This document shows positions 1 through 6,764 of a DNA stretch of 8,662 nucleotides, one piece after another. A model generated the notes under the pieces. That model was not told the DNA's origin and ran no database searches. It saw only the letters and a program-made list of their open reading frames with translations. Location of the stretch: NCBI GenBank assembly GCA_947177115.1, contig CAMWTG010000103.1:1-8662 (forward strand), read 5' to 3'. This DNA is from an uncultured Clostridia bacterium. GTDB lineage: Bacteria; Bacillota; Clostridia; Oscillospirales; Oscillospiraceae. Positions within the stretch are counted from its first letter, which is position 1, and each line of letters starts with the position of its first letter. The position numbers and the translations under genes were made by a program.

Positions 1-386
1 GCGTTGGACTCGTGGATGGCGGCGGGGATGCCCAGTTTGGAGGCGGCCAGGATCATGGGGTAGCTGGCGTAGCCTCCCGTGCCCACCACCAGATCGGCAG
101 GGAACTCCCGCAAAAGCGCTTTGGCCTCTCCGGGAGAGCGGAGGAAATTGCGGAGAGAGACCAGATTATGCCATATCTCCTTTGGCTGGAAGGAGCGGTG
201 GAAGTTAGATACCTCTACGGCCCGGAAGGGCCAGCCCGCCCTCTCGATAAGCTGTTTTTCGATCCCCCGGTGGGCGCCAACGAATAAGATCTCACTGTCC
301 GGTTTTCGCTCTTTCAGCAGCCCGGCCAAGGCTAACGCAGGGTTTACGTGGCCCGCTGTGCCGCCGCAGGTGAATACGATCTTCAT
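1..386 (-). CDS. murG: MurG, N-terminal part (cut by window edge)
   Basis: UDP-GlcNAc:undecaprenyl-pyrophosphoryl-MurNAc-pentapeptide GlcNAc transferase, the peripheral membrane GT-B enzyme that converts lipid I to lipid II on the cytoplasmic face. The ATG at 386-384 opens a frame that reaches the window edge without a stop, giving 128 codons plus two bases. MKIVFTCGGTAGHVNPALAL contains the glycine-rich GGTAGH loop (residues 8-13) of the N-terminal Rossmann domain, which binds the lipid acceptor. GTGGYAS (103-109) is the second MurG glycine loop, and HESN (125-128) begins the conserved HE-x-N segment. The C-terminal UDP-GlcNAc-binding domain, more than half the protein, lies outside the window. 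A short GAGGA ribosome binding site (392-396) sits 5 bases before the ATG. The gene follows ftsW after 32 bases, consistent with co-transcription. Identity is certain; full-length integrity cannot be judged. Confidence 0.96.
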   Translation of the reverse strand, partial: MKIVFTCGGTAGHVNPALALAGLLKERKPDSEILFVGAHRGIEKQLIERAGWPFRAVEVSNFHRSFQPKEIWHNLVSLRNFLRSPGEAKALLREFPADLVVGTGGYASYPMILAASKLGIPAAIHESN

Positions 387-418
387 ACCATTCCTCGATT
401 AAAAATGCAGTTTTGTTA

Positions 419-1717
419 TTACCGCGCTTTTGGCGCCGGTATCTGCCGGGACACCGACAGCACTATGCCGACTTCTACCAGCTGAATCGCCAGCGCCGTG
501 CCTCCGGAGCTGAAAAAGGGAAGGGATATTCCGGTGGACGGCATGAAATTTGTCACCACGGCAATATTCAAAAAGGTCTGCAGGGCGATCTGCGTGGTGA
601 CGCCAACGATCAGGAGGCTGCCGAACCGGTCCCTGGCGTGGATGGCCAGCCAGAACCCCCGGATGATCAGCAGGGCGAAAAGGATCATGATCAGCGTCCC
701 GCCAACCAGGCCCAGCTCCTCTAAGACAACGGCAAAAATGTAGTCGTTCTGCGCCTCGGGAAGGTAGCCGAATTTTTGCCGGCTCTTGCCCAGGCCCACG
801 CCGAGGAGCCCCCCGGAACCAATGGCGTACAGGCTCTGAATGGTCTGCCACGCCTCATCCCGCCGCCAGTTCAGGTCCCCGGCAAAAGGATCCCGCCACA
901 CGGCGATACGGGAGGCGTTATAGCCTACCACCTTTTCCATAAAATCGGTAAACAGCACCAGGTACCCCGCAGCACCCACGCTGCCGGCGCCCGCCGCGAT
1001 CCAGCCCCAATGGATGCCCCCCACCACCATCATGGCAGCGCCAATGCCGAAGATCAGGATCGCGCCGGAAAAGTGGGGCTCCACGAGGGTCAGCAGGGTG
1101 ATTGCCGCCAGCAGGACGACATGGGGGAGGAATCCTTCCTTGAAGGACTTCATCTTTTCCCTCTTCTTAGAGATGGACTCGGCAAAATAGACGATGACGC
1201 CCAGCTTTGCTACCTCCGAGGGCTGGAAGGTCAGGGACGTGCCGGGGATGCCCAGCCAGCGGGCCGCGCCGTTTTCACCCAGGGCCAACAGCCGCCCGTA
1301 CCTGTTGGGGCCGGGGATCATGACCAGTATCAGCAGGACAAAAGAGACGATAATGCCCAGCCGGGCCAGGCCCCGGAACCGCTCGTAATTGATCTTGGAT
1401 ACCCAGAACATGGCAAAAAGGCCCAGACCGGCAAATGCGGTCTGCCGCTTGAAATAGTACAGTCCATCGTTTTTCAGATTGGAGCTGGACTGAGCGGCGG
1501 GAAAACTGGCGGACAGCAGCATAATCAATCCGATAGCCAGCAGCATCATGGCCAGCAGCAGAAAGGGCAGGTCCAGAGGACCGCGGGCGGCCTCCCATGC
1601 CTCCTGACGCTTGCGCCGGTCCTCCCGCTCCTTTTGCCGCTTGAGCTGGCGGTACTCATCGCGGGTCAGCGGGATGCCGTTTCGCGTCTTTACCGGGCGG
1701 GGTCTTTTCTGCGCCAT
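419..1717 (-). CDS. ftsW: SEDS-family septal glycan polymerase FtsW (or SpoVE)
   Basis: Polytopic SEDS glycosyltransferase that polymerises lipid II into glycan strands with its partner class B PBP. The product has 432 residues. After a charged cytosolic N-terminus (about 1-47), a series of hydrophobic membrane segments begins with PLDLPFLLLAMMLLAIGLIM. Family marks are ARWL and FQPSE (residues 164-168), VWRDPF with the putative catalytic Asp276, GVGLGKSRQKFGYLPEAQND followed by YIFAV (306-330), and the C-terminal MPSTGISLPFFSSGGTAL (392-409). The start is fixed by an AAAAGGAGG ribosome binding site (1726-1734), 8 bases before the ATG. The gene follows mraY across an AT-rich 74-base gap and precedes murG by 32 bases. 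In Bacillus this position is held by SpoVE, a sporulation paralogue of FtsW, so sequence alone does not separate division from sporulation use. The highly basic N-terminal tail is longer than the short tail usual in the family. Confidence 0.95.
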   Translation of the reverse strand: MAQKRPRPVKTRNGIPLTRDEYRQLKRQKEREDRRKRQEAWEAARGPLDLPFLLLAMMLLAIGLIMLLSASFPAAQSSSNLKNDGLYYFKRQTAFAGLGLFAMFWVSKINYERFRGLARLGIIVSFVLLILVMIPGPNRYGRLLALGENGAARWLGIPGTSLTFQPSEVAKLGVIVYFAESISKKREKMKSFKEGFLPHVVLLAAITLLTLVEPHFSGAILIFGIGAAMMVVGGIHWGWIAAGAGSVGAAGYLVLFTDFMEKVVGYNASRIAVWRDPFAGDLNWRRDEAWQTIQSLYAIGSGGLLGVGLGKSRQKFGYLPEAQNDYIFAVVLEELGLVGGTLIMILFALLIIRGFWLAIHARDRFGSLLIVGVTTQIALQTFLNIAVVTNFMPSTGISLPFFSSGGTALAIQLVEVGIVLSVSRQIPAPKAR

Positions 1718-1791
1718 GAATACTGCCTCCTTTTGCAGGGATCAAAACAAATACAAACCAAAAAATTTCTTGACGATTAAACAAATTGGAT
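1718..1791. other. AT-rich spacer in the usual murD position
   Basis: This gap between the mraY stop and ftsW start has 24 G or C among 74 bases, about one third, against G+C-rich coding sequence on both sides. In many Firmicute dcw operons murD sits here. No open frame, strong hairpin or convincing promoter is visible. A weak AT-only inverted repeat centred on AAATTT lies at 1759-1772, and the ftsW ribosome binding site is at 1726-1734. A possible minus-strand TCGTCA / TATTTG pair has a 17-base spacer but matches consensus too poorly to call. Whether the spacer is a deletion scar, an internal promoter or an unstructured leader is unresolved. Confidence 0.6.
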
Positions 1792-2772
1792 TCAGATCGC
1801 TATAATGCCTACCAGCGCCAGTGCGCAGAAGGCGGCGGACACCGCCGTGAATACGGTGACGATCTTCACCTCGCTCCAGCCGCACATCTCAAAGTGATGG
1901 TGGATGGGTGCCATTTTGAAGATCCGCTTCCCGTGGGTCAGCTTGAAATAACCCACCTGGAGGATATCGGACAGCGTCTCGACAATGTAGACGATCCCCA
2001 CGGGGACCAGGATCAGGGGCATATCGATGGCAAAAGCCATGCCGGCCACCGCGCCGCCCAGGAAGAGAGAGCCGGTGTCCCCCATAAACACCTTGGCCGG
2101 GTGGGCGTTGAAGAGCAGAAAGGCCAGCAGCCCTCCCAACGCCGCCCCCGCGAATACGCCCAGCTGGGTCATGCCCCACCAGGCCGCTGCCGCAGCGTAA
2201 AACAGCGCCACAGGCACGGTGACGGAGGCCGCCAGGCCGTCCAGACCATCGGTGATGTTCACCGCGTTGACCGCGCCCACGATCACGAAAGCGCAGAACA
2301 CCATATAGAGCGGCCAGCTGAGGGCCAGGTCCACCTGCAGGAAGGGCACATACAGATGGGGGGTGATGTGGCCGTCAAAGCGCATGAGCATCAAAAACAG
2401 GATGGCCGCAGCCAGCTGGAGCAGGAATTTCTGGATGGCCGTCAGGCCCAGGTTCTGGTGCCGCTTCACCTTCTCGTAGTCGTCCAGAAAACCGATGACG
2501 CCAAAGACGGAGGAGAACAGGAACAAATAGATATGGGTCAGGTCCCCCGCCAGCAGCCCCCGCCATCCGGAGACAGTAATGGCTGCGGCAATGCCGATGA
2601 TGAACATCAATCCGCCCATGGTGGGGGTCCCGGCCTTGGAGGCGTGCCACTTGGGCCCCACGTCCCGGATCTCCTGGCCGGCCTTCAGCCGCCGCAGGGC
2701 CGGCAGGATCACCCACCGCCCCAACAGGGCCGTAACGGCAAAGCTGAGAACGCTGGCAATGATGATTTCCAT
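1792..2772 (-). CDS. mraY: MraY, phospho-MurNAc-pentapeptide transferase
   Basis: Integral membrane enzyme that transfers phospho-MurNAc-pentapeptide from UDP to undecaprenyl phosphate, forming lipid I, the first membrane step of peptidoglycan synthesis. The 326 residues match the family length and are mostly hydrophobic helices. All the expected cytosolic-face motifs are present: KAGTPTMGG (46-54), LDDYEKV with the Asp97-Asp98 pair (96-102), NITDGLDGL (172-180), NAHPAKVFMGDTGSL with Asp232 (222-236), and APIHHHFE (288-295), the triple-histidine loop. These include the Mg2+-binding and catalytic positions known for MraY, so the enzyme should be active. The start is supported by a GGGAG core (2779-2783), 6 bases before the ATG. 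It lies 27 bases after the murE stop, with no murF between, and 74 bases before ftsW. Nothing in the protein looks unusual. Confidence 0.97.
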   Translation of the reverse strand: MEIIIASVLSFAVTALLGRWVILPALRRLKAGQEIRDVGPKWHASKAGTPTMGGLMFIIGIAAAITVSGWRGLLAGDLTHIYLFLFSSVFGVIGFLDDYEKVKRHQNLGLTAIQKFLLQLAAAILFLMLMRFDGHITPHLYVPFLQVDLALSWPLYMVFCAFVIVGAVNAVNITDGLDGLAASVTVPVALFYAAAAAWWGMTQLGVFAGAALGGLLAFLLFNAHPAKVFMGDTGSLFLGGAVAGMAFAIDMPLILVPVGIVYIVETLSDILQVGYFKLTHGKRIFKMAPIHHHFEMCGWSEVKIVTVFTAVSAAFCALALVGIIAI

Positions 2773-2799
2773 AAAACTCTCCCTCTGTCCTGACCGATG

Positions 2800-4251
2800 T
2801 CAGGCTCTTTCCTTATGTTCAGCAATATACTCCGCCACCACTTCCCTCTCGTCCAGGTGGCGCTTCTCGCGGCCGATGATCTGATAGGTCTCGTGGCCCT
2901 TTCCGGCCAGGATGATCACGTCCTTGGGCCGGGCGTGGTCCATGGCGTAGCGGATGGCCCTTACCCGGTCCGGCTCCACCACATAGGGGGTCTCCGTGCC
3001 CTCCAGCCCCGGCAGGATCTCGGAGATGATGAAGTCCGGATCCTCGGTGCGGGGGTTGTCGGAGGTGACGATTACAAGATCCGCCAATTGGGCGGCAATT
3101 TTGCCCATCTTGGGCCGCTTGCCCCGGTCGCGGTCGCCGCCGCAGCCGAAGAGGATCACCACCCGGCCCTCCGCAAAGCCTCGGACAGTAGTCAGGACGT
3201 TCTCGATGGCATCGGGGGTGACGGCGTAGTCGATGAGGATGGTGTAATCCCAGGGGACGGGCACCACCTCCACCCTGCCCTTCACGCCCGCGCTGGCGGC
3301 AAGGACTTTCGCGCCGTCCGCCAGCGGTACGCCCAGAGCTCCGGCCGCGGCCAGCACGCCCAGGGCGTTATAGACCGTAAAGCCGCCGGGGATGCCCACA
3401 TGGACGGGGACCGTCTCCCCGCCGCAGACGGCATCGAAGAACACGCCGTCTACCGCGAGGCGGACGTTTTCCGCCCGCAGGTCCCCGGCCTGCCCGCCAA
3501 AGGAAATCAGCGGACACGGCGCGTCTTTTGTTACGCGCCCGGCCCAGGGATCACCGGCGTTGTAAACGCCCTTTTCGCTCTGGCGGAACAGCAGGGCCTT
3601 GGCATCACAGTATGCCTCCATGGTCTTGTGGAAGTCCAGGTGGTCCTGGCTGAGGTTGGTAAAAAGCCCCACCGCAAAGCGGATCCCAGCCACCCGCTGG
3701 AGGCAGAGGGCATGGGAGGAGACCTCCATGACCACATGGGTGCAGCCCGCGTCCGCCATGGAGCGGAAAAGGGCCTGCAGCTCGAAGGACTCCGGGGTGG
3801 TGCGCTCGGTGTGGAGGACTTCGTCCCCAATCATGTTCTGGTTGGTGCCGATGAGGCCCACCTTGGCATCCAGGCACTTCTCCAGGACATCCTTAAGCAG
3901 ATAGGTAGTGGTGGTCTTGCCGTTGGTGCCGGTGACGCCCACCATCACCATGGATGCGGCGGGGTCGCCGAACCAGTTCCGTCCCAGCCGGGCCAGGGCG
4001 GCGCGGCTGTCGGAGACCAGGATGCAGGGAGCATCCCCCTCCGGTTTCTGCTGGCAGAGGACGCAGGTTGCGCCCTTATCCAGCGCCATGGGGATAAACC
4101 GGTGGCCGTCCGTCTCATAGCCGGTGATGGCCACAAACAGGTCCCCAGGCTTCGTCTGCCGGGAGTCGTAGCTGACACCGGCGATCTCCAGCTCCGGGTC
4201 CGCGTGAAGTTCCAGAATGTCAATACCTTGCAGTAATTTACCTAGCTTCAT
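2800..4251 (-). CDS. murE: MurE, UDP-MurNAc-tripeptide synthetase (meso-DAP type)
   Basis: Cytosolic ATP-dependent Mur ligase that adds the third amino acid to UDP-MurNAc-L-Ala-D-Glu. The 483 residues match the family. The N-terminal UDP-MurNAc-binding domain includes VSYDSRQTKPGDLFVAI (26-42). The central domain has the P-loop TGTNGKT (107-113), TTPES (151-155), EVSSHA (176-181), TNLSQDHLDFH (198-208) and the carbamylated-lysine region AKALLF (Lys218). The C-terminal domain has KGRVE (324-328), TSDNPRTEDP (396-405) and GKGHE (450-454). DNPR is the signature of meso-diaminopimelate ligases rather than lysine ligases. Two usually conserved positions differ: DYAVTPD has Val344 where DYAHTPD is common, and FTVYN has Thr292 where Asn is common. 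The nearest upstream in-frame codon is a stop, so ATG 4251 is the only upstream ATG choice; its AGGCGG site (4258-4263) is imperfect. Function is very likely intact. Confidence 0.96.
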   Translation of the reverse strand: MKLGKLLQGIDILELHADPELEIAGVSYDSRQTKPGDLFVAITGYETDGHRFIPMALDKGATCVLCQQKPEGDAPCILVSDSRAALARLGRNWFGDPAASMVMVGVTGTNGKTTTTYLLKDVLEKCLDAKVGLIGTNQNMIGDEVLHTERTTPESFELQALFRSMADAGCTHVVMEVSSHALCLQRVAGIRFAVGLFTNLSQDHLDFHKTMEAYCDAKALLFRQSEKGVYNAGDPWAGRVTKDAPCPLISFGGQAGDLRAENVRLAVDGVFFDAVCGGETVPVHVGIPGGFTVYNALGVLAAAGALGVPLADGAKVLAASAGVKGRVEVVPVPWDYTILIDYAVTPDAIENVLTTVRGFAEGRVVILFGCGGDRDRGKRPKMGKIAAQLADLVIVTSDNPRTEDPDFIISEILPGLEGTETPYVVEPDRVRAIRYAMDHARPKDVIILAGKGHETYQIIGREKRHLDEREVVAEYIAEHKERA

Positions 4252-4322
4252 GGTATGCCGCCTGCTCTTTCGTCATTCGTTATTATGATGATTTCCTCCC
4301 CAAGGGATCATATAAAACCGGA
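4252..4322 (-). promoter_or_regulatory. PBP-murE leader with an unused strong ribosome binding site
   Basis: The 71 bases before murE hold GGGGAGG (plus-strand 4295-4301), a better Shine-Dalgarno match than the AGGCGG (4258-4263) that must serve murE. GGGGAGG lies 43 bases before the murE ATG and 18 before an ATG at 4276, too far for normal initiation at either. No ATG, GTG or TTG lies 5-12 bases downstream. That ATG could encode a 12-residue peptide whose TAA (4238-4240) lies inside the start of murE. In the PBP frame, the sequence after the PBP stop and one further stop stays open from here until a TGA that overlaps the murE ATG. The motif is clear; its role is unknown. Confidence 0.4.
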
Positions 4323-6764
4323 TCAGTCCGCAACATTCGACATGGTGCCCATCTGTACGGTGACCACCGTTCCGGCGGTTACCTCCGAACCGGATTCCAG
4401 AGACTGGCTGATGGCCTTGGCTCCCCTGCCGCTGGCGCCGGTGGCCTTCATGATGAGGCCGGCGTTGACCAAAGTGCGGTTCGCCTCATCGGCGGTCATG
4501 CCTTCCACGTTGGGCACGGTACACATTTCGCCGGACTTCTCCGCGCCCATATATAGGATGATCTCCGCGCCGGTGGGTACAATGGCGCCGCCGGCGGGGG
4601 TCTGGTCGGTGACGGTATCTCCATCGCCTACGGTGCGGTAGGAGGCAAAGCCGTAATCGGCCAGCTTGGCAGCCGCCTCATCCTTGGACATATCCATCAC
4701 GTAGGGCACGGTACCCTCGGCGGCGGTCTGGTTGTCCTCGTCATACTGGGGCGCGATGCCCAGGTAGGGCAGGACGTCCGCCATGATCTTGGAGGCAGTG
4801 GGGGCAACATAGTTGCCGCCGGAGACGTAAACACCCGTGATCTCCTGACGGGCAGGGGTGTCCATGGTCAGCAGCATGATGACCTGGGGATCATCGGCGG
4901 GGGCAAAGCAGAGGAAGGAGACCACCACATCACCCCTGGGGTTGTCAGCGGTCTTTGTACCGGTCTTGTCGGCGGTACCGGTCTTGCCGCCGATGCGGTA
5001 GCCGGTGACCTGGCCGTTCTTGCCGCCGCCGTCAGAAACCACGTACTCCAGACATTCCCGCACCATAGCGGAGGTCTCCTCGCTGACCACCTGCCGGATG
5101 GGAGTGGAATCGTGCTGTTTGACAACATTGCCCTCGCTGTCCAGCTCCTTCTCCACCACATAGGGCTGATAGAGATACCCTCCGTTGATGCAGGCCGCCT
5201 GGGCGGCGATGAGCTGAATAGGCGTGACGTTGATCGTCTGGCCGAAGGAATAGGTCGCTACATAAACATCCGCGCTCACAAAGGTCTCCCGCTTATGCAC
5301 AATGCTGGTCCCCTCGCCCTGCAGGTCCACCCCGGTAGGTTCAAACAGGCCGAACTGATCCAGATAGTCATAAAACGTGGCGGAACGAATATCCAATCCC
5401 ATTTTGATAAAAGCCGGGTTGCAGGAGTGCCCTACCGCCTCCTTCAGCGTCTGGGAACCATGGCCGTTCCGGTTGGAGCAGTGAATAGGTTCCTCAACGC
5501 CCGTAATATGCACAGAGCCCCCGCAGTAGTAGGTGCTGTTGCGGTTGGCCACGCCCTCCTCCAGCGCCATAGCCAGCGTCAGGATCTTGAAGGTGGAGCC
5601 CGGCTCATAGGTATCGTTGACCGCCTTGTTGCGCCATTGGCGATTTTGCAGCTGGCCCATCAGCTCCCAGTAGGCATCCGAGTGCTCGCTGCCGTCCTCC
5701 GGCGGATTCTCTTCATCAGCTTCGGCCAGCTGGGACTGCAGCCTTTCCGTATAGATCGTCCGCGGACTGTTCAGATCATAATTGGGCGTGGAGGCAATGG
5801 CTAGGATGGCCCCGGTCTTGGGGTCCAGCATGATGCCGCAGGCGCCGTTCTTGGCCCCGAACTCCGCTGTCATATCCTCCAGCCCCCGCTCCAGATAGTA
5901 CTGCAGGGTACTGTCAATGGTGGTCTGAATGGTGTGGCCATCCTCGGCATCGTAGTACTGCTCATACTGGAACATGATCTCCGATCCACCGGCCTCCTTG
6001 GCCGTCACCGTCAGGCCGGTAGTGCCCTCCAGCTCCTCATTATAGAGGGCCTCCAGACCATAGGCTCCATGATTGTCGCCGTCCAGGAACCCGATCACAT
6101 GGGAGGCCAGGGAGGAGCGGGGATAGTACCGCTTGGAGTCCGTCTCCAGATGGACCCCCTGAAGGGAGGCACCGGTCTCGTTATCCACGATGAACGCCCG
6201 AATCTGATCGCTGACCTCCTTCTCCACCCGCCGGACAAGCACCGCGTACTGCCAGTTGGTCTTTGCCATATTGTCATAGACCGTCTGCGCCTCGATCCCC
6301 AGGATCTCCGACAGTCTCCCGGCCAGCAGGTCCTTGTACTCCTGGCCGCTCATGGGCAGCTTCTCGCCGTCTTTCAGTCCGTCCACCAGCTTCTGGGCCC
6401 GTTTCTTATCCAGCTCATTGGCATAATTATCGATGGCCCTGGGATCCAGGAACACGGTATCCGCCGAACCGGATACCGCCAGAGTGACCCCGTTGCGGTC
6501 CAAAATGGAGCCCCGGGAGGCCGAGATCACAGTACTGCGCATCTGCTGGCTGGAGGCGCTGTCCTGCAGCTGGTCGTGCTGGCGGATGGTCAGATCGTAC
6601 GCCTTGGCGAACAGGGCCAGGAAGGCCGCCACGCCGAATATCAGCAGCAGTGCCAGGGTCCGTCTCTGAATGACCAGCTTGGCCAGCCGCGCGGAGTTGG
6701 GCAGGCGGCTGCTTTTTTTCTTCTTGACCGCCGCCTCCGGCGGCTGCTTGGATTGGTTTGCCAT
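4323..6764 (-). CDS. Class B penicillin-binding protein with two PASTA domains (SpoVD/FtsI)
   Basis: D,D-transpeptidase that cross-links septal peptidoglycan, working with the SEDS polymerase FtsW. The 813-residue product has a basic cytosolic tail with KKKK (14-17), one membrane anchor (about 36-53), then the PBP dimerisation domain starting SRGSILDRNG (83-92). The transpeptidase domain carries all three catalytic motifs: EPGSTFK with Ser390, SCN (447-449) and KTGT (594-597). Two PASTA domains follow, about 684-740 and 748-806, the second opening VPNVEGMT. The start at 6764 is chosen for an AAGGAGG site 7 bases upstream; a longer frame from 6857 has no ribosome binding site and would translate through the terminator-like hairpin. 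An acidic insertion (about 337-375) precedes the catalytic serine. Bacillus has two genes here, pbpB (two PASTA) and spoVD (one); only one is present, so vegetative versus sporulation use is undecided. Confidence 0.95.
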   Translation of the reverse strand: MANQSKQPPEAAVKKKKSSRLPNSARLAKLVIQRRTLALLLIFGVAAFLALFAKAYDLTIRQHDQLQDSASSQQMRSTVISASRGSILDRNGVTLAVSGSADTVFLDPRAIDNYANELDKKRAQKLVDGLKDGEKLPMSGQEYKDLLAGRLSEILGIEAQTVYDNMAKTNWQYAVLVRRVEKEVSDQIRAFIVDNETGASLQGVHLETDSKRYYPRSSLASHVIGFLDGDNHGAYGLEALYNEELEGTTGLTVTAKEAGGSEIMFQYEQYYDAEDGHTIQTTIDSTLQYYLERGLEDMTAEFGAKNGACGIMLDPKTGAILAIASTPNYDLNSPRTIYTERLQSQLAEADEENPPEDGSEHSDAYWELMGQLQNRQWRNKAVNDTYEPGSTFKILTLAMALEEGVANRNSTYYCGGSVHITGVEEPIHCSNRNGHGSQTLKEAVGHSCNPAFIKMGLDIRSATFYDYLDQFGLFEPTGVDLQGEGTSIVHKRETFVSADVYVATYSFGQTINVTPIQLIAAQAACINGGYLYQPYVVEKELDSEGNVVKQHDSTPIRQVVSEETSAMVRECLEYVVSDGGGKNGQVTGYRIGGKTGTADKTGTKTADNPRGDVVVSFLCFAPADDPQVIMLLTMDTPARQEITGVYVSGGNYVAPTASKIMADVLPYLGIAPQYDEDNQTAAEGTVPYVMDMSKDEAAAKLADYGFASYRTVGDGDTVTDQTPAGGAIVPTGAEIILYMGAEKSGEMCTVPNVEGMTADEANRTLVNAGLIMKATGASGRGAKAISQSLESGSEVTAGTVVTVQMGTMSNVAD

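Noticed and set aside
1759..1772. AT-only inverted repeat as a terminator after mraY
   Set aside because: The stem has almost no G or C and would be unstable; it is probably a chance feature of the AT-rich spacer.
1770..1806. TTGACG and TATAAT on the plus strand as a promoter
   Set aside because: The hexamers match well but are 25 bases apart, far from the usual 16-18, and no plus-strand gene follows.
2797..4236. Open frame of 479 codons on the plus strand opposite murE
   Set aside because: It mirrors murE almost end to end, has no family motif and a composition typical of antisense reading of a G+C-rich gene that avoids TTA, CTA and TCA codons. Similar mirror frames lie opposite ftsW (776-1780), mraY (1786-2793), the PBP gene (5934-7013) and rsmH (7721-8515).
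4238..4276. 12-codon ORF from ATG 4276 overlapping the start of murE as a real gene
   Set aside because: The strong ribosome binding site is 18 bases away, too far, and a peptide this short cannot be supported from sequence alone; kept only as part of the orphan-site finding.
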